A stretch of DNA of 64,000 bases from Methylophilus sp. QUAN (GCF_015354445.1 NZ_JADKYT010000001.1:1116001-1180000), one strand, 5' to 3'; positions 1 through 8,315 are shown, counted from the stretch's first letter. Program-made: numbers and translations. The notes: generated from the sequence alone by a model not told the origin.

Positions 1-818
1 GCGTGACTGACATCGAAGGCACTAAAGGCCGCCGTACGGATGGCCGTAACCTGACCCAGGAATACGTGAGCAAGTTTGGTGGCGTGTATATCGAAAACCA
101 GACCGCATTTAATGCGCTGAACCCGGCAACAACTACCAAAGTATTGGGCCTGTTCAATCCATCACATATGGAATACGAGCAAGACCGTCCTAACGATATC
201 GCTGGCGAACCTTCACTGGCCGAGATGACCGGTAAGGCCGTGGATATCCTGAAGAAAAACCAGAACGGTTACTTCCTGATGGTAGAAGGTGGTCGTATCG
301 ACCACGCGTCCCACGCCGGTAACGCTTACCGTACGTTTAAAGATGCGGTGGCATTGTCTGATGCGGTACGTGAAGCGGTGTCTAAAGTGAACCTGAACGA
401 TACCCTGATCATTGTGACGGCTGACCATAGCCACACCTTGACTATTGGCGGTTACCCAAAACGTGGCAACCCGATTTTGGGCAAAGTGGTTGAACCAGGC
501 AAAACGACGCCAACCTTGGCAGCAGATGGCAAGCCTTACACCACAGTGAGCTTCGCCAACGGCCCAGGCTACCATGTGAACTCTCCAGGCGATGCCGTGT
601 ACAACGAGTCTATCGCTGCTGGCCGTGTGGTAGATATGTCTGGTGTGGATACTGAAGATCCTGATTTCCACCAGGAAGCTTTGGTACCATTGAGCTCAGA
701 AACCCATGCTGGTGAAGAGGTTGCGATTTACGCGATTGGCCCTAAAGCCTACCTGGTGCACGGTGTGCAAGAGCAGAGCTATATCTACCAAGTGATGAAA
801 GATGCGTTTGGCTTCTAA
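1..818 (+). CDS. Alkaline phosphatase, C-terminal part (5' end outside window)
   Basis: The reading frame is open to the left edge, so only the last ~271 residues are present. Family hallmarks of PhoA-type metal-dependent alkaline phosphatases are visible: the VEGGRIDHASHAGN block (zinc-binding Asp and His) and TADHSH (second metal site), followed by a late region with ETHAGEEVAIYAIGP containing the conserved ETH histidine. The enzyme hydrolyses phosphate monoesters, normally in the periplasm, and is usually induced by phosphate starvation; the signal peptide and any Pho box lie upstream of the window. A perfect inverted repeat at 861-881 follows the stop codon. Family assignment is firm; the exact subfamily is not resolved from a partial protein. 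Confidence 0.9.
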   Translation, partial: VTDIEGTKGRRTDGRNLTQEYVSKFGGVYIENQTAFNALNPATTTKVLGLFNPSHMEYEQDRPNDIAGEPSLAEMTGKAVDILKKNQNGYFLMVEGGRIDHASHAGNAYRTFKDAVALSDAVREAVSKVNLNDTLIIVTADHSHTLTIGGYPKRGNPILGKVVEPGKTTPTLAADGKPYTTVSFANGPGYHVNSPGDAVYNESIAAGRVVDMSGVDTEDPDFHQEALVPLSSETHAGEEVAIYAIGPKAYLVHGVQEQSYIYQVMKDAFGF

Positions 819-860
819 ATTGCAGTACGCTTGTGAGTATTGAGTATAGTGAGTAATGGC

Positions 861-881
861 AGGGCAGCTTGAAGCTGCCCT
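861..881 (+). terminator. Hairpin after alkaline phosphatase
   Basis: A perfect inverted repeat with 10-base arms (AGGGCAGCTT and AAGCTGCCCT around one central base) lies 43 bases after the phosphatase stop. The following tract is only GATCCCTTT, so it is a weak intrinsic-terminator candidate. Confidence 0.4.
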
Positions 882-907
882 GATCCCTTTGGTTGGAATG
901 GAAAAAC

Positions 908-1651
908 ATGATATTGAAAAAATCCGCTGGATGTCTGGCACTGTTATTCATGAGTGCTGTTGCCATGGCAGATGACGTAGTGAATGCGCGTTATGAAACG
1001 GTGCAATGCGCACAACCATGCAAAGCAGAAGAGGCCAAACATGTGCAGTGGTGGCTGATGCGTGACACCAATCAGGTCGAGATACGCAATCTGTATCAAA
1101 ACGGTGAGCCTGCACATCACAGCAGCCTGTGGTTGAAAAAACCAGCCGGGCAAATGAATTATGTGTATTTGATGCATGACGAGCGCCGCGCCATTGATTA
1201 TGCCGATGTCGATTTGAAATTGTTGTCTATCAAGACCGATGAGCAGTTCTGGCAACTGAAATCACAATTGGTGACGGATAGCGAACTGGCCAGTCTGCAA
1301 AAAGTAGACGCAGCACCTGCGACGCAATACGGTTACCCGGTAGAAAAATATGAGGGTACATTGGGCGATGGCATTCGCAGCGAAGTCTGGTGGATTCCGG
1401 CATTAAAATTACCTTATAAAGTGGCTTATACCTATCCGCAGCACATGGTGAATATCCAGTTGCGATCACTGCAACCAGCCGCCAAGGCAGATCAGCCGGT
1501 AGAGATTGCGCCTGCCACTTCGCTGACGGCACTGAGCAACTACCAGCACGTGGATTATGCTGACCTCGGCGATATGGAGCACAACCCTTCTGAAATGCAG
1601 TGGCTGGCCAAAGCGCACGGCGCGCCTGGTTTGCATGCGCATGAGCATTAA
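908..1651 (+). CDS. Exported protein of unknown function
   Basis: A 247-residue protein starting MILKKSAGCLALLFMSAVAMADD, a clear signal peptide with cleavage expected after AMA. The ATG at 908 is preferred over an in-frame TTG at 893 because the signal peptide begins there. The mature part has two nearby cysteines in VQCAQPCKAEEA, many aromatic residues and a His-rich tail (GLHAHEH) that could bind metal, although that is only suggestive. It follows alkaline phosphatase on the same strand, but with a hairpin between them, so a functional link is possible and not shown. I do not recognise the family. Confidence 0.7.
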   Translation: MILKKSAGCLALLFMSAVAMADDVVNARYETVQCAQPCKAEEAKHVQWWLMRDTNQVEIRNLYQNGEPAHHSSLWLKKPAGQMNYVYLMHDERRAIDYADVDLKLLSIKTDEQFWQLKSQLVTDSELASLQKVDAAPATQYGYPVEKYEGTLGDGIRSEVWWIPALKLPYKVAYTYPQHMVNIQLRSLQPAAKADQPVEIAPATSLTALSNYQHVDYADLGDMEHNPSEMQWLAKAHGAPGLHAHEH

Positions 1652-1737
1652 CCTACTCGTTTAATATCCGTTTCAAGCACGCATACATCGACGCAGCGAA
1701 TTTGTGCTACGTCGATGTGGCGTACACGCTCATCGGC

Positions 1738-1743
1738 TATAAT
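1738..1743 (+). promoter_or_regulatory. -10-like TATAAT just before rmuC
   Basis: A consensus TATAAT ends seven bases before the rmuC ATG at 1750, so a transcript starting at the usual distance would begin at or next to the start codon. No good -35 hexamer and no Shine-Dalgarno sequence are seen. The same geometry occurs before dnaB. Confidence 0.4.
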
Positions 1744-1749
1744 GCCGCC

Positions 1750-3105
1750 ATGACGCTTCAAATTATTCAGTTACTCCTGTTGCTGTTAGTGATTGCCATG
1801 CTGGTCTGGCAGTGGCGTACGCAACAACAAGCTGCACAGCAGGCATTGTCGCAACTACTTTCCCAACAGCTTGAAGAAAAACATCGCCTGATGATGAGCG
1901 AGATGCATCAATCACTTAATCAACTGGCTGACCGATTACAAAGCTTAAATAACGACCAGCAGGATCGCTTGCGTGCGCAGTTGTCGCAAGAACTCACCGC
2001 GACCCGCGAAGCCATGCAAGCCTTACAAGTAGCGCAGCGTGACCATTTAAGCCAAAGCAGCGAGCAACTCAGCCTGAGTTTGCGTAATGGTTTGTCCGAG
2101 CAGGGCATGTTGCAGCAAAACCTGCTCAAAACCGCCTTGCAAACCACCACGCAAAGCCTGACGCAAAGCATAGAGGCGTTAACCAAGATTGTGGACACGC
2201 GGCTGGAAGAAATGAGCGGCAAGGTGTCTATTCGCCTGGAAGAAGGCTTTAAGAAGACCAATGAGACCTTCGTTAGCGTCATGGAGCGTTTGGCAACCAT
2301 TGATGAAGCACAAAAGAAAATTGATGGCCTGAGCGTGAATGTGGTGAGTTTGCAAGAGCTGCTGGGCGACAAGCGCAGCCGTGGCGCGTACGGTGAGGTG
2401 CAGTTGGAGGGGTTGGTGCGTAATGTGTTGCCCGCCAGCAGTTTTGCTATGCAGCATACGCTGAGCAATGGCGCGCGCGTGGACTGCGCCTTGTTCTTAC
2501 CTGAACCGACTGGCACCGTGGCGGTAGATAGTAAGTTCCCATTGGAAAACTATCACCGCATGATTGATAGCAGCCTGGGGGAGCTGATGCAGGCGCAGGC
2601 GGCCAAGTCGTTTAAAGCCGATATTAAAAAACACATCGATGACATTAGCAGTAAATATATTATTGCCAATGAGACCTCGGACGGTGCAGTGATGTTTATT
2701 CCTGCCGAAGCGGTGTTTGCCGAAATTCATGCTTACCACGGCGATGTGGTTGATTACGCCATGCAAAAACGTGTCTGGCTGGTATCGCCTACCACCTTGA
2801 TGGCCGTGTTAAACACAGCGCGTGCGGTGCTCAAAGACGTTGAGATGCGCAAGCAGGTGCATATTATTAAAGATGAACTGGGCAAACTGAGTAAAGATTT
2901 TGACCGCTTTGATACCCGTATGAAAAAACTGGCCGATAATATCCGCCAGGCACATGAAAACGCACAGGACGTGCATATTAGCAGCCAGAAAATTTCCCGC
3001 CGCTTTGCCCAGATTGAAAAGGTTGAACTGGCGCAGACGACAGGCTTGGATACGCTGGAATTGCTTGATGAATTAGACGAGGCTGGAAAGAACACCCCCA
3101 CATGA
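1750..3105 (+). CDS. rmuC: DNA recombination protein RmuC
   Basis: A 451-residue protein with an N-terminal membrane helix (about residues 3-20, very Leu-rich), a long Gln/Leu-rich coiled coil (about 25-190) and the RmuC nuclease-like domain, recognisable from RGAYGEVQLEGLVRNVLP and DSKFPLENYHRM. RmuC limits DNA rearrangement at inverted repeats in E. coli; the domain belongs to the PD-(D/E)xK-related group. The start at 1750 is chosen because the membrane helix begins there. It heads an operon: its TGA overlaps the moaD ATG by four bases. Confidence 0.9.
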   Translation: MTLQIIQLLLLLLVIAMLVWQWRTQQQAAQQALSQLLSQQLEEKHRLMMSEMHQSLNQLADRLQSLNNDQQDRLRAQLSQELTATREAMQALQVAQRDHLSQSSEQLSLSLRNGLSEQGMLQQNLLKTALQTTTQSLTQSIEALTKIVDTRLEEMSGKVSIRLEEGFKKTNETFVSVMERLATIDEAQKKIDGLSVNVVSLQELLGDKRSRGAYGEVQLEGLVRNVLPASSFAMQHTLSNGARVDCALFLPEPTGTVAVDSKFPLENYHRMIDSSLGELMQAQAAKSFKADIKKHIDDISSKYIIANETSDGAVMFIPAEAVFAEIHAYHGDVVDYAMQKRVWLVSPTTLMAVLNTARAVLKDVEMRKQVHIIKDELGKLSKDFDRFDTRMKKLADNIRQAHENAQDVHISSQKISRRFAQIEKVELAQTTGLDTLELLDELDEAGKNTPT

Positions 3106-3359
3106 ATATCACCATTTTATATTTCGCCCGTATCAAAGAAGTCGTCAATTATTCTTCTGAAGACGTCGAGTTACCAGACGGCATAGAAACCATTGTGGCG
3201 CTCAAGTCCTGGCTATCGGGCCGTGGCGATACCTGGCAAAAATTGTTTAGTGGTGGTGGAGTTGTACGTGCCGCCATCAACCATGAACTGGTGGATGATA
3301 TGGCTACGTTTGAGGATGGTGATGAAGTGGCGTTTTTCCCACCGGTGACCGGGGGCTAG
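3102..3359 (+). CDS. moaD: Molybdopterin synthase small subunit MoaD
   Basis: An 85-residue ubiquitin-fold protein starting MNITILYFARIKEVV, the typical MoaD opening, and ending in the double-glycine tail (PPVTGG) that is thiocarboxylated to carry sulfur for molybdopterin synthesis. The segment EVAFFPPVTGG is diagnostic. The start codon overlaps the rmuC stop (ATGA) and the next gene begins one base after the stop, so it is translated as part of the rmuC-moaD-moaE operon. Length is normal for the family. Confidence 0.93.
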   Translation: MNITILYFARIKEVVNYSSEDVELPDGIETIVALKSWLSGRGDTWQKLFSGGGVVRAAINHELVDDMATFEDGDEVAFFPPVTGG

Positions 3360-3360
3360 A

Positions 3361-3837
3361 TTGAGCGCGCTCATTGACCTCAACGTGTCTGTGCAGGCCG
3401 ACGATTTTGATGTTGGCCTGGAGTTGCAGCGGCTCAGGGCCGCGACGCCACAAGCGGGTGCACTGGTGAACTTTGTCGGGTTGGTGCGCGAGCTGTCTGC
3501 GGCTGGCCAGTTAAGCGAGATGGTCATTGAGCATTATCCTGGCATGACCGAAAAAGCCTTGCAGCAGATTGCCCTGCAAGCCGCACAACGCTGGCCGTTG
3601 CTAGGGGTGCGTATGATTCATCGTGTTGGGAGATTGCCCGCGCAGGCGCAGATTGTGCTGGTGGCTGCCACCAGTTTGCACCGGCAAGCGGCGTTTGAAG
3701 CCTGTGCTTTTATGATGGATTATTTAAAAACCGAGGCGCCTTTCTGGAAAAAAGAAGTTGGTGATTTTGGCCAGCACTGGGTAGAAGCCCGTGTATCCGA
3801 TGAACAAGCAAAACAACAGTGGAAACTGCCTAAATGA
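3361..3837 (+). CDS. moaE: Molybdopterin synthase catalytic subunit MoaE
   Basis: A 158-residue protein with the MoaE signature: GALVNFVGLVRE, the EHYPGMTEKAL segment, HRVGRL, and the C-terminal KTEAPFWKKE that carries the conserved catalytic lysines. With MoaD it converts cyclic pyranopterin monophosphate to molybdopterin. The start is a TTG at 3361, one base after the moaD stop; no upstream ATG is available without overlapping moaD. The last codons overlap the following Lon-like gene by four bases. Confidence 0.93.
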   Translation: MSALIDLNVSVQADDFDVGLELQRLRAATPQAGALVNFVGLVRELSAAGQLSEMVIEHYPGMTEKALQQIALQAAQRWPLLGVRMIHRVGRLPAQAQIVLVAATSLHRQAAFEACAFMMDYLKTEAPFWKKEVGDFGQHWVEARVSDEQAKQQWKLPK

Positions 3838-5999
3838 TGCAAGTACTCAGTCCTAATGAAATGACCGTTTCCTACAAGCTGTCGCCCATGTCGTTTGAAT
3901 CTACCGAAGCGTTGCTGGATGCGGCCGACTTGGGATTAACGGACTATGGCTGGAAATTACAGCCGGAAGCGCAGAAAACCCTGATGATGGGACTGTCCTT
4001 GCAGCAGGCCGGGAGTAATGTGCTGGTGCTGGGTACACCTGGCTCAGGCCGGGCGGCGTTAACCATGGCGGCCATGAAGGCCGCTGCCGTCACGGGTATT
4101 GATAGTTCGCTGACAGATCTGGTCGCCCTGTATGACTTTAGCCAGCAGGCTTGCGTCAACTACATCAAATTGCCTGCGGGCCTGGGTGCGCAATTACGCA
4201 CGGTGATGGATTCATTTATCAAGGCCTTGGTCGCTGAAATGCAACAGTGGGTAGATGCCAGTGGGCAGGTGAATCTGCCACAGGCTGAAACCTGGCTGGA
4301 AGAGCGTGTGGATAGCTTGCGCTCGCAGTTAAGCAGTGCCAAGTTATCATCATTTTTTAATATCATTAAGCCGGAAGTACTGGCCTATTTGCAAGCCTGG
4401 CAGCAAGTGGGGGGCGAGGGCGAAAGCGGCTCTGACAGTATTATCAACGACAGCTTCTTGTCCCGCTTCCGCGTCAATTTACTGGTCGATCAGCGTGCCA
4501 ATCTCACGGCTGGCGTGAAACAACCGGTGGTCGAAGAAAAAGACCCGGGGTTTGCGGCGTTGTTCGGCATGCTGGAAACAGCCGCTGGTGAGTCTGCGCA
4601 ATGGCCGGAGTTTTTACGCCTGCGTGCAGGTAGCCTGCATCAGGCCGATGGTGGCATGCTGTTGTTGCATCTGCGTGATTTAATGCAGGACGAGGGCAAT
4701 GGCAGTGCATTGCTCGAAAAACTGTATCGTTTTATGCGTAACTGCGAGGTGCAGATTGAGGATTGGGCTAACCACGCACAGCAGGGCGCAGGCGGCAACC
4801 GCCATGGCGCACTGCCGGTGCATGTGAAAATTGTCATGATTGCCAGCCGCGAAGATTATTACGATTGCCTGGAAGCGCAACCGGATTTCTTTGATTTCTT
4901 CCCGATTAAAGTCGAATTTGAAGACCGTGTGCCAGCCACACTGGAAAACTATGCCTGGGTGTCAGGCTATATTGCCCGCAAATGTCAGCAGCAAGTGTTG
5001 CCTCATTTTAGCGGCGCAGCGGTCAATGTGATGTTGCAGTTTATGCATCGCGTCGAGGAGGATCAGGGCCGTATCAGTACGCGTTTTGCCCATCTGGACC
5101 AGTTAATGTACGAAAGTGTGGCGGTGGCAGCGGATGCGCGACTGGTGACCGATGTGCATGTGAAGCAGGCGCTCTCGGCCCGTTTGCTACGTCAGCAGTT
5201 TTTTGAAACGCAGATTCGTGACTCCATTATCGATAACGAATTGCTGATTCAAGTGCATGGCAATGTAGTGGGGCAGGTTAATGGCTTGACGCATATTGAG
5301 TTGGGGGATGCCAGTTTCGGTTCGCCCATCCGTATTACCGCCCGTTGCTATCCTGGTCGCAGTGGGGTGATCAACATTGACCGTGAAGTCAATATGAGCG
5401 GCCCTACGCACGACAAGGGGATTTATATTCTGCAAAACTGGCTCAGTGCCAGTTTTTGGGCGCTGGCGCCACTGAGCCTGAATGCCTCACTGGTATTTGA
5501 GCAGGAATATACCGGCGTTGAGGGTGACTCTGCCTCGTGCGCCGAGTTGTTCGCACTGCTTTCCGCGTTGACCGGTTTGCCAATCAAGCAAGGCATGGCA
5601 GTCACCGGCGCGCTCAACCAGTTTGGCGAAGTAATGCCGATTGGCGGCATCAACGAGAAGATTGAAGGGTATTTCCGTGTCTGTGAAGCCTTGGGCTTGA
5701 ATGGCGAGCAGGGCGTGATTATCCCCAAACGTAATCAGCGCCACCTGGTGCTGGATGAGAGCGTGGTGACGGCAGTGAATAATGGCATGTTCAAGATTAT
5801 TGCTATCGACCACGTGCTGGAGGGGATTGCGCATTTAACGGAATGTGAGGCTGGCACGCAGGAGGCTGACGGCACGTATGCAGGCGATACGCTGATGGCG
5901 CGTGCACAAGGCGCCTTGGCCAGTTACCGTCATACCCTGGAACGTAACCAGGCGCGCATGGCTTATATCCAGCAGCATCCAGATCAATTGGACCTCTAA
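3834..5999 (+). CDS. Lon-like ATP-dependent protease (AAA_32 / LonB-type)
   Basis: A 721-residue protein of the family of AAA module plus C-terminal Lon protease domain found in many proteobacteria. GTPGSGRAALTM near residue 66 is the Walker A loop. The protease dyad is clear: Ser566 in EGDSASCAE and Lys609 in GGINEKIEG, 43 residues apart as in E. coli Lon (Ser679/Lys722). The expected Walker B region reads ADGGMLLLHLRDL, with His where an acidic residue is often found. It lacks the N-terminal Lon substrate domain. It overlaps moaE by four bases and precedes hslR by two, so it is co-translated. Substrates are unknown. Confidence 0.88.
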   Translation: MMQVLSPNEMTVSYKLSPMSFESTEALLDAADLGLTDYGWKLQPEAQKTLMMGLSLQQAGSNVLVLGTPGSGRAALTMAAMKAAAVTGIDSSLTDLVALYDFSQQACVNYIKLPAGLGAQLRTVMDSFIKALVAEMQQWVDASGQVNLPQAETWLEERVDSLRSQLSSAKLSSFFNIIKPEVLAYLQAWQQVGGEGESGSDSIINDSFLSRFRVNLLVDQRANLTAGVKQPVVEEKDPGFAALFGMLETAAGESAQWPEFLRLRAGSLHQADGGMLLLHLRDLMQDEGNGSALLEKLYRFMRNCEVQIEDWANHAQQGAGGNRHGALPVHVKIVMIASREDYYDCLEAQPDFFDFFPIKVEFEDRVPATLENYAWVSGYIARKCQQQVLPHFSGAAVNVMLQFMHRVEEDQGRISTRFAHLDQLMYESVAVAADARLVTDVHVKQALSARLLRQQFFETQIRDSIIDNELLIQVHGNVVGQVNGLTHIELGDASFGSPIRITARCYPGRSGVINIDREVNMSGPTHDKGIYILQNWLSASFWALAPLSLNASLVFEQEYTGVEGDSASCAELFALLSALTGLPIKQGMAVTGALNQFGEVMPIGGINEKIEGYFRVCEALGLNGEQGVIIPKRNQRHLVLDESVVTAVNNGMFKIIAIDHVLEGIAHLTECEAGTQEADGTYAGDTLMARAQGALASYRHTLERNQARMAYIQQHPDQLDL

Positions 6000-6001
6000 C
6001 T

Positions 6002-6427
6002 ATGCCGCGCACGCATCATCGTAAGCAGGAAGCGCCCCCGGAAAAAGACGACGGTTGCCGCCTGGACAAATGGTTATGGGCTGCACGCTTTTTTAAAACA
6101 CGCAGTTTGGCGGCAGAAGCGGTAGATGGCGGCAAAGTACGTATCGATGGTGACCGTGCTAAAAATGCACGAGAAATGAAGCCCGGCATGCGTGTCAGCA
6201 TCAAAAACAAGGACATGCAGATTGAAGTAGAAGTGCTGGCGTTAAGCAATGTGCGGCGTGGTGCACCTGAGGCTGCGTTACTCTATCGCGAAACGGATGA
6301 AAGCCAGCGTCTACGCCAACAGGCACAAGAGACAGGTGCTGATCAGTATGCCGAACGTGACCGTGGCCTCGGGCGACCCACCAAGCGGCAAATGCGCGAG
6401 ATTCAGCGCTTTACCGGCCGGGGCTAG
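6002..6427 (+). CDS. hslR: Heat-shock protein 15 (S4-domain RNA-binding protein)
   Basis: A 141-residue basic protein with an S4 RNA-binding domain near the N-terminus (CRLDKWLWAARFFKTRSLA, then GGKVRIDGDRAK) and a basic tail (GRPTKRQMREIQRF). This matches Hsp15, which rescues stalled 50S subunits carrying peptidyl-tRNA after heat shock. It starts two bases after the Lon-like protease stop, so a protein-quality-control pairing with that protease is plausible. It is the last gene of the rmuC operon and converges on the epsA-like gene ten bases away. Confidence 0.9.
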   Translation: MPRTHHRKQEAPPEKDDGCRLDKWLWAARFFKTRSLAAEAVDGGKVRIDGDRAKNAREMKPGMRVSIKNKDMQIEVEVLALSNVRRGAPEAALLYRETDESQRLRQQAQETGADQYAERDRGLGRPTKRQMREIQRFTGRG

Positions 6428-6436
6428 TTGCTTGAA

Positions 6437-7216
6437 TTAGCTCGGGCGGCGTACACCTGCAGGCATGCCTGTTTTAGCCACGGCTTGTGCCCGGCAAGAC
6501 ACATCCAGTTTCTGGAAAATGCGTTTGAGGTGGTTTTTAACGGTATTAGCGCTGATATTCAGAATCATGCCGATTTCGAGGTTGGTCTTGCCGCTACGCA
6601 CCCAGTGCAGAATTTCCTGCTCACGGTCAGACAAGCCGCCTTGCGCCATGCTATCCAGCAAGTCTTCATCTTTTACCACTGGTGTCAGGTGGCCGATACG
6701 GCGGATGGCAGCATCCAGGTGCGGCATAATCATGCCCAGCATCTGGTCTGGTACCGTAAATTCTTTGGTGCGGTCAAAAAAGACATAAATGCAGTCCGCT
6801 TTGCCACGCGTATCACGCACGCCATACACCATTAATGAATGCATTTTAATCAGTTGCTGGGTGAACGGATTGGGTGATTGTGCATGAATGCCGCTGGCAT
6901 CAAAGCGGTTGATCACATACCATTTGTCGTCATTTTCTACCCAGCGCTTGTATAAGTTGCACATCAGGTAGTTCACAATGGCCGAGTCTTCAAGCAGGCG
7001 CTGTGTGGATAATTCAGGAAATGACGACGATACATCAAAATGCAGTTCACCACTGCTAAAGTCGCCCCAGGCCGCCAATAGTACATCGTGCCGCATCAGC
7101 GGATGAATGTCTTGTTTTAGCCAGTTAAAGAATTCAATATGGCGTTTAATCGCATATGAGTTCTGGATGGCCTGCAAGATGCCTTCCCAATGGGTTTGTT
7201 TTTTTTGTACCAGCAT
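6437..7216 (-). CDS. epsA: LuxR-family transcriptional regulator, EpsA-like
   Basis: A 259-residue protein with a C-terminal LuxR/FixJ helix-turn-helix (LSDREQEILHWVRSGKTN, then SANTVKNHLKRIFQKL) and an N-terminal domain resembling the EpsA regulators linked with exosortase/PEP-CTERM exopolysaccharide systems in Methylobacillus and relatives (TIGR03020 type). No receiver aspartate pattern is evident. It stands alone here, without exosortase or polysaccharide genes, but a PEP-CTERM protein is encoded at 23639. Its promoter region (7217-7460) is shared with a divergent membrane-protein gene and contains an FNR-type box. Confidence 0.72.
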   Translation of the reverse strand: MLVQKKQTHWEGILQAIQNSYAIKRHIEFFNWLKQDIHPLMRHDVLLAAWGDFSSGELHFDVSSSFPELSTQRLLEDSAIVNYLMCNLYKRWVENDDKWYVINRFDASGIHAQSPNPFTQQLIKMHSLMVYGVRDTRGKADCIYVFFDRTKEFTVPDQMLGMIMPHLDAAIRRIGHLTPVVKDEDLLDSMAQGGLSDREQEILHWVRSGKTNLEIGMILNISANTVKNHLKRIFQKLDVSCRAQAVAKTGMPAGVRRPS

Positions 7217-7344
7217 GCAGTTACCTCAAGTTATTCTACGCAGGACGGACTTAGCCCGCTGTATCTTCATGGTCTCAAGGTCTTTACGGCGCAATTCTAT
7301 ACTTCTTTAATGGGGATAGTCTGTGGCTAAGGCAGAAATCTCGG

Positions 7345-7358
7345 TTGATACAAGTCAA
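7345..7358 (+). promoter_or_regulatory. FNR-type box (TTGAT-N4-GTCAA)
   Basis: TTGATACAAGTCAA matches the FNR/ANR consensus TTGAT-N4-ATCAA at 9 of 10 positions, with the same one-base variation as the box before ccoN. It lies 103 bases before the ATG at 7461 and about 129 bases from the start of the divergent regulator. A -10-like TAAAAT at 7409-7414 would place the box centre near -70, a usable class I activator position for the + strand gene. Confidence 0.6.
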
Positions 7359-7460
7359 AGATTCCACTTTTTTGGATTTTTCATTTCAAAACAAAGGGAT
7401 ACTTGCGTTAAAATAAGAAGTAAAGAATCGTAATGCATCAGCAGGTATGAGTGGACAGCG

Positions 7461-7793
7461 ATGAGTAGACTAAATAAGTTGCCGAATGGCGTGCGTTATC
7501 CCAGTCATAAAGAATGGCAGTTGCTGAAAAAACTGCCCAAATGGTGGTTGTTGGGTACGCTGGTGTTTGTGGCGCCGCTAGCGTATGCCTGGTGGCAAAA
7601 CGGCGATTTGTTGACGCGTGATATCGAGCGCACGGCCATGTTCCTGGGGTTGCTGTTTACCTTCTGGTTTTTTATTGGTGCCATGATGATAGGGCTGATT
7701 GTGATCATTATCATGAAAGGACCGGGTTATGTGTCTGATCCTTATTTTCTACCCAAGGAAGACAAAAGCCTGGAGAATCCGCCAAAAAAATAA
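7461..7793 (+). CDS. Small membrane protein of unknown function
   Basis: A 110-residue protein with two predicted membrane helices (about residues 29-46, LLGTLVFVAPLAYAWW, and about 61-88, FLGLLFTFWFFIGAMMIGL) separated by a short polar loop, with a basic N-terminus and a Pro/Lys-rich tail (LENPPKK). I do not recognise the family. The upstream FNR-type box at 7345 suggests a role under oxygen limitation, perhaps with the respiratory chain; this is inference from one motif. It is followed by the rpsF promoter, so it is probably monocistronic. Confidence 0.65.
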   Translation: MSRLNKLPNGVRYPSHKEWQLLKKLPKWWLLGTLVFVAPLAYAWWQNGDLLTRDIERTAMFLGLLFTFWFFIGAMMIGLIVIIIMKGPGYVSDPYFLPKEDKSLENPPKK

Positions 7794-7800
7794 TAAGTCC

Positions 7801-7829
7801 TTGTTGTAGCATGAAATCCGGTTTATAAT
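7801..7829 (+). promoter_or_regulatory. Sigma-70 promoter of the rpsF operon
   Basis: TTGTTG (7801-7806), a 17-base spacer and a consensus TATAAT (7824-7829) form a strong promoter about 100 bases upstream of rpsF. It leaves a leader of roughly 95 bases. Confidence 0.7.
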
Positions 7830-7863
7830 CGCGTGCTTTGCAACCTTGCCACACTTTGTTCGC

Positions 7864-7900
7864 AACCACTGTATGCCGCATGGCATGTGCGTGATTGGTT
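7864..7900 (+). promoter_or_regulatory. Structured rpsF leader, possible S6:S18 autoregulatory site
   Basis: Between the promoter and rpsF, AACCA (7864-7868) can pair with TGGTT (7896-7900) to enclose a small hairpin built on ATGCC and GGCAT whose loop region carries CCG. Known S6:S18 leader elements use a CCG trinucleotide flanked by helices, so this is a candidate site for S6:S18 feedback. No covariance check is possible here. Confidence 0.3.
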
Positions 7901-7932
7901 CTGAAGGTGGCTAATAACCACAAGGAAATCTC

Positions 7933-8307
7933 ATGCGACACTATGAAATCGTGTTTATTGTTCACCCTGACCAGAGTGAACAAGTGCCAGCAATGATCGA
8001 GCGTTACCGCGCTCAAATCACTGGCAATGGCGGCAACATTCACCGTCTGGAAGACTGGGGCCGTCGTCAACTTGCCTATCCAATTCAAAAAGTACACAAA
8101 GCACACTACGTGTTGATGAACATCGAGTGCAGCCAAGAAGTGCTGGAAGAAATGGAACACGGCTTCAAATTTAACGATGCTGTATTACGTCACCTGACAA
8201 TCGCGACGAAAACAGCAGTGACAGCACCAAGCCCAATGATGAAAGAGGAAAAATCCAAAACCATCGTTGGTGACGCACCTGCTGCTACCACTGAGGCAAC
8301 TGCTTAA
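7933..8307 (+). CDS. rpsF: 30S ribosomal protein S6
   Basis: A 124-residue protein opening [19 protein letters not shown], with the conserved [14 protein letters not shown] and HYVLMNIE segments of S6. The C-terminal extension (about 95-124) is Lys, Ala and Thr rich, as in many betaproteobacterial S6 proteins. S6 binds 16S rRNA with S18 in the 30S platform. It is the first gene of rpsF-priB-rpsR-rplI, with its own promoter and a structured leader. The start follows AAGGAAATCTC, a good ribosome-binding site. Confidence 0.97.
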   Translation: MRHYEIVFIVHPDQSEQVPAMIERYRAQITGNGGNIHRLEDWGRRQLAYPIQKVHKAHYVLMNIECSQEVLEEMEHGFKFNDAVLRHLTIATKTAVTAPSPMMKEEKSKTIVGDAPAATTEATA

Positions 8308-8315
8308 GTCGTGTT

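Noticed and set aside
1920-2516. Open frame of 198 codons on the minus strand
   Set aside because: Antisense to the rmuC coiled-coil region, with a Ser/Cys/Arg-rich composition typical of shadows.
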